A stretch of DNA of 64,000 nt from Pteria penguin (lineage: Eukaryota; Mollusca; Bivalvia; Pterioida; Pteriidae), in NCBI GenBank assembly GCA_035048485.1, contig CM068590.1, positions 3,270,593 through 3,334,592 of the forward strand. The letters are read 5' to 3'. The translations under genes and the position numbers were made by a program. The notes under the pieces are model-generated. The model was not told where the DNA came from. It searched no databases and saw nothing but the letters and a program-made list of their open reading frames with translations. Position 1 is the first letter of the stretch, and the number at the start of each line of letters is the position of its first letter. Below, one piece after another: positions 1 to 10,745 of the stretch.

Positions 1-205
1 TGGTTTGGATTTATCCATCATCTTTACAGAAACGGGAACCATAATTAACACACTGAATGAGCCGGTTTCATTTAGTGCGTAGCTGATTTTTGTTATTGAT
101 TGTGGGTTTTGTATTGTTATTTTCGGTATTTCGGAGTTTACTGTGCATTGTTTACATCTCAATACTGAGTCACAATGTATTACATATGCAAAACTTTGCA
201 CTTTT

Positions 206-285
206 AGCAAGGTGCAGCAGAGCTCAGTCGTTAAGGCGTTATAGGCTCGTAACAGATAGGACCTGGGTGTGAATCCCCCTCTGAC
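206..285 (+). mobile_element. tRNA-derived SINE head (fragment)
   Basis: A tRNA-like segment with an A-box-like stretch (GCTCAGTCGTTAAGGCG) is followed about 35 bp later by a B-box-like stretch (GGGTGTGAATCCCC). Pol III A and B boxes in this spacing are the mark of tRNA-derived SINEs. No acceptor stem can be folded, so it is not a working tRNA gene. No SINE body or tail is recognised after it. Confidence 0.5.
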
Positions 286-289
286 TATT

Positions 290-1034
290 TGGTGTCCGAT
301 CAGAGAATAACAATCAGGCTCCTCGTCACGGTAGAATTGTTGTGTCAAAGAACCTTCATGTGTGTAATTCTGCATACGTCGTCATTTCTGTACAATGAAT
401 TACACAAAAGTCGTCATCATATCAGCGAAATAATCTTGCTGTGCCATAAAACAAGGGAAAAAATCTCCCCCATTTTGATAGTAAATCCAGAGTATGGCAC
501 GATTCGCTTTTCTCCGGTTGAAGATAGAAAAAGCCCCGTCTTTATTCAATTAAACTATGTGTAAACCCTTTCCAAATTTTATTATTATTTTGTCATCATA
601 TGTTATATATGTTCACATAACCCTTTTTCTCTAGCCTGTGTCAGAATTACGACCAGTCCAAAAGGTATTATTCTAACATGACTTGAGAATTTCCCCCTAT
701 ATGTCCCAAAGAGTTCCCCTGTGCATTATTCTCCGATATATTCACGGTTAGAAACACCACGCCTTACTAGCAGTCACGACGTTTAAAAGCCCCGCCCATC
801 GGTATTTTGACCGTGTCAATAAAATCAATAAGTAGATTTCAAGAAAACCAATTTAGGTCATGTCATTTAGGTTCTCTGAAAATCAAATTCTTGATTTTTA
901 CATCACATGCAGCCCTGTTGTCTGCATGGTCTAAATTTATTGTTGTTGACATAAGATATTAATATTTACGGTAAGTATTTATCTCGTTCATGTCAGAATA
1001 GAAATAATAATGTCCTAATCGTTATCTATTGTCC
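290..1034. other. Unassigned AT-rich intergenic DNA
   Basis: No splice-flanked coding exon, tandem repeat or recognised transposon was found. Short open frames here show no family resemblance. Confidence 0.5.
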
Positions 1035-1133
1035 AGTAACCGCCCCTCGTCGCATTAACCAATCAAATTATCACATCGCCGCTGTGCGGCTTGGTGGCAA
1101 TTTGATTGATTAATGCGACTCGGGGCTGTTACT
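1035..1133. mobile_element. Foldback MITE, about 99 bp
   Basis: Two imperfect inverted arms of about 40 bp nearly meet. The left arm begins AGTAACCGCCCCTCGTCGCA and the right arm read in reverse begins AGTAACAGCCCCGAGTCGCA. Both continue through a shared AATCAAATT. The whole segment can fold into one hairpin, as expected of a very short non-autonomous DNA transposon. Confidence 0.6.
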
Positions 1134-1601
1134 ATTATTTCTTAACTATTATTCGTACGGTTAGGAGTAGGTTTTGTTCAGAGTTCAAACCTGTATGAAA
1201 AAATGAATTTTTACGATCTCTCAAAGGATCAACTCATAATTTCTTCTTCTTGCACCATAATTTGTGCAAAAACCAACTACATGTTCATCCAGAATAGTTT
1301 GCTACGAGCATCCGTCTACTCACTGCATGTTATTTCATCTGATATATAACCTTATTCACAAAACTAATAGCAGCCGTTAAAACCCCACTAACAATTCAAA
1401 ACACTCTGATGTTAAAATCATGAGAACACTAATCTATTTTTAGAAATTCTCGGCGTGATACCACACTAAGATCTAAATGTAGATATTTCCCGAAACATTC
1501 CGAGGATGACCCGGAGGTTAATTCAGTTTCTATCATAGAACTTAACTTGTATTTGGCCCCTCTACAGCCTTATGCACACTTTTACTTGAACGTTGCACGC
1601 T
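1134..1601. other. Unassigned intergenic DNA
   Basis: Nothing recognisable on either strand. Confidence 0.4.
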
Positions 1602-1696
1602 GACTAACAGGGCGGTGGGGACTATATGACGGGCCTTGTCCAAACCTCTTTCAGAGGAGACATGGTCCTGAACCTCGTCCCCTCTGACTGTTAGTC
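1602..1696. repeat. Inverted repeat next to dispersed repeat A
   Basis: Arms GACTAACAG and CTGTTAGTC with matching GGGGAC / GTCCCC blocks enclose about 50 bp. That inner part contains a second small hairpin (CCTCTTTCAGAGG). The right arm runs into the first bases of the 437-bp dispersed repeat, so this may be part of that element or an insertion beside it. Confidence 0.5.
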
Positions 1697-2124
1697 GGGA
1701 CTCCTACAGATCTAGGGTCTTAGCTCGCTTTCAGACTGGCAGAGCACGGTTTATCATGTTGATGTCGCATATATTTTTATACCATTATGCATTTTACAAT
1801 ACCTTACGTGTTTATATTTTTATGACCTTTCAATATGCGATACCTGTTGACCCTTGTTCTTTACATGGAGGATTATTTATAAATTTTTAAATGTACGTCC
1901 TTTGATTGTTCTGCTGTTACGGTGAGTGGGAAGGTGGGCCCGTAAATCGGTTAACCACACCATTTGTTTGGCTTTTGTCAAATTAAATGACCGTCCTAAG
2001 TCGGTATCGTAATTGCACTACAATCAAATATTTTTGTAATGTGATATATATTCTAGTATATTATTTATATTCATGTATTGTATAGCTCTATGGTGACTTC
2101 TGCCACATAACTGAGCCAGTAACT
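1688..2124 (+). repeat. Dispersed repeat A, copy 1 (437 bp)
   Basis: Nearly identical to 7,643-8,077 over its whole length, from GTTAG(T/C)CGGGACTCCTACA to ACATAACTGAGCCAGTAAC. A more diverged copy lies inverted at 26,453-26,850. Copies of the right-hand end alone occur at 3,755-3,903 (inverted), 12,817-12,950 and 15,305-15,435. A T-rich stretch follows the right end in most copies. No protein is encoded. A solo LTR, a Helitron-like element or a large MITE are all possible; the class is unresolved. Confidence 0.75.
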
Positions 2125-2524
2125 CCTCTTTTTTCTTTAATACAACTTTGCTGAATCACAATAGCTACAATGTATATGAGTCATGTAATTGAAACTGAAA
2201 TTCATTGTGGAATCTTATAAAGATTCACTCCCTTTTCCTGTTTAAATTTCATATCTTGGCAGTTTGCAAAAATGAGATTTCAAAATATCGGATTCTTCGT
2301 AGAAATCAATGATAAACCCCGATACTTATCCCCTACAAATGTGGCGCAAATTAAGTGATGTGACCAATCAAACTTCGTCAATAGGTTTTCTTCTTATATA
2401 AGAATAGAGCTGATTGGTCAGTTGCTTTTAAAATGGCTTCCATTTGTTTTGCGAATAAAGGTATTCCTCATGTGAAATAACGTGCCAATTGTAGAAATCA
2501 ATATTTCATGGGATTAAGTATAAC
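2125..2524. other. Unassigned intergenic DNA
   Basis: AT-rich sequence with no recognised repeat or exon. Confidence 0.4.
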
Positions 2525-2529
2525 TTGAA

Positions 2530-2720
2530 GATCTACGGTAACATACGCTTACTTCTCCCGGGCACCTGGTCTCACCTCGATTTTACTGGGGTTCGCATTT
2601 GTCTGAATATGACACTATACACGATATTGTCCTTTTTTCCATGGACTATGAGATTTTGTTTACCCTTCGGTACTTCTTCGTTTTTTACTTCAAGGATTAT
2701 AAGAATATCGGTTTTGTGAC
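2530..2720 (-). mobile_element. Dispersed element carrying a single minisatellite core unit
   Basis: Contains CTTCTCCCGGGCACCTGGTC, a reverse-orientation unit of the 44-bp minisatellite at 15,676-16,560. After it come ACACGATATTGTCC, GGACTATGAGATTT and CGGTACTTCTTCG, which match the flank of the single unit at 14,390-14,550. Shared flanks around a shared core show that both are copies of a larger mobile element. It resembles the bivalve non-autonomous elements with internal tandem cores (pearl-like, probably Helitron-related). Confidence 0.55.
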
Positions 2721-3069
2721 AGAAAGATAATTTTTTAATAAGCTATGAGCACTACTGTCAGACTTGCCCCCTCCCAAATAAAAATGAAGAAATAAATAAA
2801 TGAATACATAAATGAAAATAAAACAACAGACTTAATCTAACCGTTTTAGACCGGCTGACTGGTCAGACTAGTACAAACTGTAAAATCATGTGACATATGC
2901 ATAACGATATTGAAAGATGAAACACTTCGTAGGAAACGGGAAGAACTAAATAAATAATTTAATTTTTTTTTTTATTTTCATTTATTTAATATTTATTTAT
3001 TCATTATTTATTTGTGTATTTATTTTATTATTTATTATTATTTTTTTGACTTTATGATTTACTTATTTA
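2721..3069. other. A/T-rich unassigned DNA
   Basis: Contains runs of TTTA/TAAA simple sequence leading into the microsatellite. Nothing else seen. Confidence 0.4.
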
Positions 3070-3754
<685 letters not shown>

Positions 3755-3903
3755 AGAAAACAAGACATCCAAAAGACCTGTATGACACAAATCACCAAGG
3801 ATATGCATACAATAGATGATAATAGTAAAATATACACCGTAAAACATTACAAAAATATTCGATTGCGCTGCTGTTACGATACCGACTTAGGACGGTCAAT
3901 TTA
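3755..3903 (-). repeat. Dispersed repeat A, right-end copy (inverted)
   Basis: Read on the minus strand it begins GACCGTCCTAAGTCGGTATCG, continues through CAATCGAATATTTTTGTAATG, and ends GGTGATTTGTGTCATACAG followed by a T-rich stretch. It therefore matches the last third of the 437-bp repeat. Confidence 0.65.
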
Positions 3904-4972
3904 AGTAGCAAACGTCATAAACAAATGCAAATCGGGACGGAAAATCAGGTGATAGGCCTTCTGATCCTAGTCTCTTATTGTCTATATTGTCTGATTTTAA
4001 TTTTGATTCTTAATATATAAAATGTTGTCTTTCGAAAGTGGATCGTGGTTTAGCTTCACTGCATCATAGCATTATGTTTATTATTGTTTATCTAAATATA
4101 TGAAGTAATCATTTATTTGGCACAATGAAGAAAATGATATTCATCTCACAAGTATACCGATATCAAGACTGTAATGTGGCTATTTTGCTGTATATTTCAC
4201 CGCTAACACATTTTTTTAAAGCTGATGAATCATTGCTAATTAACGTATGGGGTACGATCTGTCTAAGATTTTTTTCTTTCGGATACTGTACTCATCTCTA
4301 TTTAATTAAGTAATTCAAATGAAAATCGTCGAAAAATCGTGATATTAACACTCTAAAGCTTATATCTAGATAATTATGTCCCTTTTCGCTCTTTATAGAT
4401 ATACATCATCATTCTAGATAAATTAAGTTTCATTTCTAGCTATCTTATGGATTTAGAATATTCTAAAGGGTTAAATATCAGTTCATAAAATATACATATC
4501 TTGTCAAATAAAATAACAGCGGTAAAAATCATCGTTCAAATCGAAAAAATACGAGATTTTTCCACTATTTGTGATTTAAAATCGAATGGTTACCATGGCA
4601 ACAGAATATCAAATTTTCCGTATTAACATTTACCGATTTTACAAAAAGTGACACTATCAGCATTTACTTATCGCCAACCAAATAAAGTTATAAAACATAT
4701 GTGGCGTAATCTGTTTCCATGGTAACGCAATTCAAAACCATCCTTGTACCTCTCAGATGAATCATTATGTTATGTCTTTAGGGCAATATTTTTCAATAAA
4801 GTCACATTTATAATGTCAAAAATTTCCCCAAATTCTTCAGTAATCTCTAATTTATGAAGGACCATGTATGAAATCAAAAAAACAAAAACCAAAAATGAAA
4901 AAGAAAAAGAAGGGGGGAGGGGGCAGAAAGAAGAAAAAAAGAAAGAAAAAAAAAGACTTAAGTTATACTCAC
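3904..4972. other. Unassigned AT-rich DNA
   Basis: I looked here for a fourth FABP exon that could go with the exon-3 relic that follows and found none. A purine-rich A/G stretch lies at about 4,875-4,955. Confidence 0.45.
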
Positions 4973-5071
4973 CAGTACCAGTTCATCGTTTATTCGCTCT
5001 CTAGTAAAGCTCTGTGAATTTCCTATACCCAATAATATTATTACGTTTAAGGACTGTCGTTTTTACAGATT
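4973..5071 (-). pseudogene. Decayed FABP exon 3 (relic of a duplicated gene)
   Basis: Read on the minus strand this matches exon 3 of the intact FABP gene (28,113-28,226). The last 52 bases, from CACAGAGCTT across the splice donor GTGAGTAT, differ at only about 5 positions and still encode QSFTRERINDELV. The first half has diverged: reading back in the same frame gives a TAA at the third codon, and the tryptophan conserved in this strand (W91 of the intact protein) is gone. A usable acceptor (TTATCTCAG) and donor (GTGAGT) remain. No matching exon 1, 2 or 4 was found between the window start and 24 kb, so I call it a pseudo-exon left by a partial or decayed tandem duplicate. An alternatively spliced exon of the upstream gene is unlikely, because it lies beyond that gene's terminal exon. 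Confidence 0.75.
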
Positions 5072-5218
5072 CTGAGATAAAATATTTCATTTTTTTCGAT
5101 ATAGATTAATTAATAGACACACAAGTAAAGAATTTCATCTTATTTCAAGTAAAACAAATTTTCTTGCAGAAAATTTGATTGCCAAAATGTTTTCTTTTAT
5201 TTTCATTTGAAAACGGGG

Positions 5219-5408
5219 ATAATTTTATTTTATTAGGTCAAATGATATATGGGCTGCAAAGAATGAAATAAAAATCCAAATACATTACAGTATTCTTATC
5301 TTAGGGGATAGAATTTCTAGAAGTGTTAAAAATTTTCAGGGTTCTTTTTATTTATTTATTTATTTTATTTTATTTTTTTTTCTTTGTTTTTGTTTTTTGT
5401 TTTTTGTT

Positions 5409-5442
<34 letters not shown>

Positions 5443-5570
5443 GTTAAAGGTAACTTTATTTTATTAGATCTAATGATATATGAGCTGCAATGAATGAAAC
5501 AAAAACCAAGATACATTACAGTATTCTTACCGGATAGAATTTCTAAAAGTGTTAAAGTATTTTTCCCGAT
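5219..5570 (+). repeat. Local tandem duplication with (GTT)n between the copies
   Basis: The segment 5,219-5,335 is repeated at 5,450-5,570. Shared landmarks are TTTATTTTATTAG, AATGATATATG and ACATTACAGTATTCTTA, followed by ATAGAATTTCTA and AGTGTTAAA. Between the copies lie a T-rich run and about eleven GTT triplets (5,410-5,442). This looks like a segmental duplication of about 230 bp. Confidence 0.75.
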
Positions 5571-5571
5571 A

Positions 5572-6048
5572 TGATTAAAAGATATTCTATTCACATGTTA
5601 TTCAATAACATAAAGAAAAATTATAGATACATTGTTGTACTGTACCTTCCAGTTAAAAAGTTTCGAGATACCGATCCGGACCGACATGTTTTGTAATTTT
5701 ACATGCTCCTCACGGCAAAGGTGGGGCATACCATGTTTACATGCGTCTCTGTATAAAGATTACAGGGATGTTTGTTAAAATAATTTTTTTAAAAATCAGA
5801 AGTTTCAAGATTGTACTTTCTGTACGTTCTTGAGGCGGTTTAGATATTTAGTACAGCGGATCCCGGTGGAGAGTGGGCTTCTACGAGGAATACGCTTTAC
5901 TATAATGCCCAGCGGAACAGTGTTCCTCTTTGCCTAAACTTGAGGTCCAAGGAGTGCATAAAAATCGAAAGGACGGTTCTTGTTGCTATTCCGAAACTGA
6001 CGTTTATTAACTCTGTATGGTTTCATTTTTTTGTTTACAACTGAATGT
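5572..6048. other. Unassigned intergenic DNA
   Basis: Nothing recognised. Confidence 0.4.
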
Positions 6049-6204
6049 TATACAGAGTTTATTCCCATATGAGCAGGTATCTGACGTCAAACTATTGTGA
6101 CATCATCCAGTTCTATGTAAACTGGTATAGAATCATGGGAAATTGTATGACACCCCAATGGTTTGACATCAGATACCTGCTTGTATGGGAGGTAACTCTG
6201 TATG
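6049..6204. mobile_element. MITE with ~48-bp terminal inverted repeats
   Basis: The left end TACAGAGTTTATTCCCATAT runs on through GAGCAGGTATCTGACGTCAAAC. The right end read in reverse is TACAGAGTTACCTCCCATAC followed by AAGCAGGTATCTGATGTCAAAC. The arms are about 48 bp with few mismatches around a 55-bp centre. TA at both borders fits a TA target duplication. The terminal motif CAGAGTTAYYTCCCAT is shared with the element at 32,910-33,091, so they form one family. Confidence 0.8.
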
Positions 6205-7642
6205 AGGAAAAGAACGAATTCACCCTTCTACGGTTCGTAAAAGAATGTGACATTCAAACGATTTTTATTTTTTCTATTAATGACGTCATAAACAAATGCG
6301 TTTATGAAATTGTTTATGGAAAATGAATCGGTGTTTTGTCACCGTCAATGAAGGACATCAAAAGTCGCATTATTAAAGCTATATAAGCAATAACATCTAC
6401 TAAATGTATGCAAACACCATTTTCATATACAAATCTAATTTTACAAACTAAATAACACGCTTTTATCTTTTCTCTCTGACTTAATTCCGTCTGTAGCAGG
6501 CATTCAGGATGCGACATGAAAACATATACTTGATGTAGGGAAGAAAGCACAATGCCAACCAAAAATTATCAATACACAACAAAATACAACATTTTTGTTG
6601 TTACCTTTTCCCCTTCTTTTTCAGTACTATGCTTTTTTATTCTTCGTAAAATGGAGAACAAAACAACATGCACTTAATGCACTGCGATATACAAAAAAAC
6701 TTTCATTTGCTAATTGGGGATTGATTTACAGTTTTGGATTAAATCAATTTAAAAACTGATATACCCGTACAAATTTATTTCAGGTTTCTTTTATTAATCA
6801 GAAGAAATTCTAAATCAAGACACACTTTGTCCTCTTTTTTTTTTTAATTAACTGAACAAATGATGCAAACTGATGCAAATTTGAAAATAATTAAGACAGG
6901 AAAAGAATAGTACTGGATACGTCGAAAGAGATTTAAAGCGTCTAAATAACGGAATTAATGTGGGAGTGTTTATTTTCCGCGTCGCGTTAAATAGCGAAGA
7001 GAATGACGACTTCCGATGCCTCTCAGCTTTTAGATTTTAAAATGACGGATGTCGCACCCTGTGAGTAATATTGCCAGTGGGCGAATGGTTTCAATGGATG
7101 TTTCATTATCATTTGATTACTTGATACACTCATGAATATATAATAATTACAACCCAAAGGGGCTCAAATGCACCCTGAAATAGTTTCTAAACTAAAACAC
7201 TTCATAACGAATCCGTTCTCGATCCTGCATGACAAATCCTGTGACATATTTACCCCACTTTCGACTAGTTTAGGTAAAAATAGCATTTAATGATTGGATA
7301 AATCAAATCGCGTGAAAAAACCTTTTTCTTGATATCGAACGAGTTGGAAAAGGTATCGGGCAAGTTAAATTTTTTTCTCTCATAAAAATGGCGGTTCCGA
7401 AACGGTTTAAACTTTTTTTTTGTATTTGTTTAAAAGACATATTATCGTAAAAACATTTTGCAAGAACCCGGATGTTATTCCTGTATTTGTAAGAATGTAT
7501 ATTCGGAATACCTTTTACCCATTCCATGGAGTAATTCTAAGATAAGGAGAAATAAAGATGATGTATTATACGAGACAAAATACAGATATTGGCTCTCACA
7601 GACCGATGGAACAAACAGAGATGGGGTCAGGTGCTATTGTAG
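6205..7642. other. Unassigned intergenic DNA
   Basis: No exon with splice sites, no tandem repeat and no recognised mobile element in about 1.4 kb. Confidence 0.4.
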
Positions 7643-8077
7643 TGTTAGCCGGGACTCCTACATATCTACGGTCTTAGCTCGCTTTCAGACTGGCAGAGCA
7701 CGGTTTATCATGTTGATGTCGCATATATTTTTATACCATTATGTGTTTTACAATACCTTACGTGTTTATATTTTTATGACCTCTCAATATGCGATACCTG
7801 TTGACCCTTGTTCTTTACATGGAGGATTATTTATAAATTTTTAAATGTACGTCCTTTGATTGTTCTGCTGGGAAGGTGAGTGGGAAGGTGGGCCCGTAAA
7901 CCGGTTAACCACACCATTTGTTTGGCTTTTGTCAAATTAAATGACCACCCTAAGTCGGTATCGTAATTGCACTACAATCAAATATTTATGTAATGTGTTA
8001 TATGTTTTAGTATATTATTTATATTCATGTATTGTATAGCTCCATGGTGACTTCTGCCACATAACTGAGCCAGTAAC
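7643..8077 (+). repeat. Dispersed repeat A, copy 2 (435 bp)
   Basis: Same orientation and boundaries as 1,688-2,124, with only scattered substitutions. The high similarity of the two copies, 6 kb apart, implies fairly recent spread or local duplication. A 128-codon open frame crosses its left border and has no recognisable product. Confidence 0.75.
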
Positions 8078-8091
8078 CTCTTTCTATAAGT

Positions 8092-8136
8092 ATCCGCTGC
8101 TGACCGGTCACACCCGAAGGTATCCTTCGGCGGTAT
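8092..8136 (+). repeat. Single relic unit of the 64-bp minisatellite core
   Basis: TATCCGCTGCTGACCGGTCA followed by CACCCG matches the junction CCCTGCTGACCGGTCACACCC of the array at 48,383-49,640. It lies just beyond the end of repeat A. Confidence 0.6.
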
Positions 8137-8550
8137 TACATGCTCTCGACATCAAGACTGTTACTGATTTTGAATTGCCATTTGTGTACTGAATTCTTAA
8201 ATTACACACGAATCCATACAAACAATTAGTATAGCAGAATCTAGCTGGCGTTCAACTTTCCTCATTACAATACTACCGCCAATGTAGGAGACACTTCGAA
8301 GGTAATGTGAAACCGAAATTTATCCATTTATTTATTTATCTATTATTTTATTATTTTTATGCCCTACTGTTTATAATGTTAAGTCATAGGACGTTTCTTC
8401 TCTTTATACTATAATCCCAAGTATGAAATACAAACCAGGCTCACTGAAATTATACACAAGTATCAATACTATGTCCTTGGTAACCCAGAGGCATACTTTG
8501 TTGAAACCACTCTGATTATAAATAAAAGTCTATAAAGTCGATATAAGTAA
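8137..8550. other. Unassigned intergenic DNA
   Basis: Nothing recognised. Confidence 0.4.
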
Positions 8551-8800
8551 GGGAACCGGTGTGGCTCAGTAGATGATGTGCTGGGCTACAGACCCAAAGG
8601 TCCCGGGATCGACTTTGTCTTTCGGATGAGACAGTAAAACTCAGATCACGTGTCACGGTAGGCGTGGCACGTAAAACATCCTTCACTGCTTTAGGATGTG
8701 TACGTTGCAAGAGATATAAATTTCTATGTAACTGCATCAAGCAGATGCCCCGTCAACATGTACGTGAAATAATCGTGAAGTGACGTAAAATCAATCAGTA
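8551..8800 (+). mobile_element. tRNA-derived SINE, complete-looking (family S)
   Basis: A tRNA-like head (ACCGGTGTGGCTCAGTAGAT, then B-box-like GGTCCCGGGATCGAC) is followed by a body: CTTTCGGATGAGACAGTAAA, CGTGTCACGGTAGGCGTGGC and ACATCCTTCACTGC. The tail is GTGAAGTGACGTAAAATCAATC. The same body order occurs on the minus strand at 36,395-36,612 and, more worn, at 12,393-12,585. A composite of tRNA head, conserved body and short tail is characteristic of metazoan SINEs. Confidence 0.75.
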
Positions 8801-8876
8801 TATATTAGATGATGGAATTACTTATTGTAAACATATTTGTACTTTTTAAAGACTAGCAGTGGGCACTAATGTTAAT

Positions 8877-8878
<2 letters not shown>

Positions 8879-8929
<51 letters not shown>

Positions 8930-8959
8930 TTTTTTTTTTTTTTTTTTGTTTTTTTTTTT
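8879..8959 (+). repeat. (TC)n microsatellite followed by poly-T
   Basis: About 44 bp of TC dinucleotides, then about 34 nearly pure T. Confidence 0.95.
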
Positions 8960-9165
8960 GAGTATCACTCTCATGCACAGCTCTGTCCTTTGATTCTTTG
9001 GTTCACTTTTCGGTCGTTTTGGTTTCAACACTGCTCTTCAAATATTTATACACTTTGTGAATTCCAATTATTCGATCACGAGCATCACTGAAGAGACATA
9101 AGTTGTCGAAATGCGTACCTGGTGCACAAAATTGAAAGGTATATATGTTCTATATTCATTATCAT
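8960..9165 (+). repeat. Dispersed repeat B, copy 1
   Basis: Shares CTCTTCAAATATTTATAC, GCATCACTGAAGAGACA and AAGTTGTCGAA in the same order and spacing with 41,405-41,600. After these come TGCGTACCTGGTGCA and GTATATATGTTCTATATTCAT. I recognise GCATCACTGAAGAGACA...GTCGAAATGCG as a common bivalve interspersed repeat; its element class is not known to me. Confidence 0.65.
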
Positions 9166-9444
9166 TCAAACGAACGAGCATTCTTAAGAATGCTGTAAAG
9201 TACAGGTATTGCAAAATTAGAAATATCGGTGTCAAGTAGCTTCCGCACTAACGACAATGTACCACAGCGGTCCATCATGGACCCCTCAAATTCAGAGGTG
9301 ATACCAGGTGCCAGAAACAACTTGCTCTTAATTATACATTTCGCTATATCTACAATGTTTTATCCATCTACGATGATAAAGGAAATCATAGCAGAGGATT
9401 TAAACTGTCAAATCAGTAGCATAATAAAATGCTCAAAATCAAAT

Positions 9445-10440
9445 GATTTAAGGGTACATATAATTAAAAGTATATTATACCTTACACATCTATGTGATAT
9501 CTCGACTGAAATCCACGATACCAAAACAGGTTTTACCTGGTGTGATGGTAATAACACACCACAAAGTAGAATGGATTAAATTTTCTTATCAAAAAATACT
9601 TTGTTTTTAATACAAAGTGTATGAATCTGAGATACGTTCCTCGCACATATTCTAACAGATTGATTTAGATTGCCAGATGATACGCGTTTTAAATTAGTAC
9701 TAGATTACTATCAAAGTAAACGAAGGCCTGGATATTTTCTTTTAGAAAACATAGAATTTGAATAGATAAGGAAACACAAATCTAGGATTATGATTCCAAT
9801 GGAAAGGAAGACTATTATATGATATCGAAAAAAACCTTAAACGAAAAATTCCAAAGTTTTGTGTGTATTTTTCACTTAAAATTAGTAAGAGTGCAAAAAA
9901 TCGTATAAATCGATTAGGAAGTGAGATTGCAGATAATGAAAATATTAAATTCCGTGCTATTGATATGAACAGAAAAAAGTGAACTTGGTGAATTAATTGA
10001 TGAAGAAGATAAAGGCGCACAGATTCGGGCGAAAGCTAAATGGATTGATTAAAAAAAAGATTTTTTTCTCACTCGAGTCAAAGTTCAGGCAAAGTAATTC
10101 TTTATCCTTTTCTCAGCGGTAAGCGGGAATCACTCTTCTTTTTAAAGAAGGTAGTAAAACCAAATAACTAAATTAGGAAACTATAGACCTTTAAGTTAAC
10201 TAATACAGATTACAAAATTATCGCCTTTTCTTTAATTAAACGATTTCAAAACATCATTGATGTAATCACATCCCATTACCAATCTACATATACAGGGAAG
10301 ATTGTTATGTTTAAACACCAGAATTTTGTTATATATATTTGAATACTGTGATGATAATAAAGATTTACATTTTCAGAAAGCTTTTCATTCTGTCGAGTTG
10401 AATCTTATGTTTAAAGTTTCAGAAAAATGGGTGTTGCGGA
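9445..10440 (+). mobile_element. L1-like non-LTR retrotransposon (LINE) relic
   Basis: Fragments of a LINE open reading frame appear in the expected order, broken by stops and frameshifts. At about 9,480-9,600 there is the C-terminal end of an AP-type endonuclease: LCDISTEIHDTKTGFTW, then SRMD. At about 9,725 comes RPGYFLLE (the usual GPGYWKLN-like linker). At about 10,003-10,050 comes KGAQIRAKAKWID. At about 10,180-10,300 there is a reverse-transcriptase segment, LTNTDYKIIAFSLIKRFQNI. At about 10,365-10,430 comes FQKAFHSVELNLMFKVSEKW, which matches the conserved DFEKAFDSVEW-like block. The catalytic YADD motif is not present in this piece. It cannot make a working enzyme. The L1/Tx1-type assignment is by remembered family motifs. 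Confidence 0.8.
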
Positions 10441-10589
10441 AAGGTAAATATGTAAGTTGATATATTGTTGCTAAATTCTAAATATATGAGAGTCATGTTT
10501 TAATATCTAATATCTTAGCTTATTTGTTTGATAGTTGTAAGTGTTAAGCCATTTATATTTATAAAATGATTTTAATTGTGAATACTACA

Positions 10590-10745
10590 GGTCCATGGTG
10601 GGTGTAACAGGCCAGCAGGTGTGCTTACATTTCCATGAATTCACCTCTCTTTCATCATAGGTCCGTGTTTATATATTATTCCATATATTGGTGTGTATAC
10701 TGGATTGCCGTACTTTGGTACCTGGTATTTGGATAAATCTTAGAA
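10590..10745 (-). mobile_element. Worn copy of the minisatellite-core element
   Basis: GGTGTAACAGGCCAGCAGGT, then GTGCTTAC, ATTCACCTCTC and AGGTCCGTGTTTATATATT, follow the order core unit, CACCTCT, GGTCCGTGTTT seen in the bivalve elements that carry this core. Strongly diverged. Confidence 0.45.

Noticed and set aside
4973..5071. An alternative live exon 3 of the FABP gene
   Set aside because: It lies beyond the terminal exon, has an in-frame stop near its start and lacks the conserved Trp.
7458..7844. A 128-residue plus-strand protein
   Set aside because: The second half is dispersed repeat A, whose other copy at 1.7 kb does not keep the frame; no known domain.
9229..9579. A stand-alone 116-residue gene
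   Set aside because: Its C-terminal half is the end of a LINE endonuclease, followed in order by decayed LINE segments.
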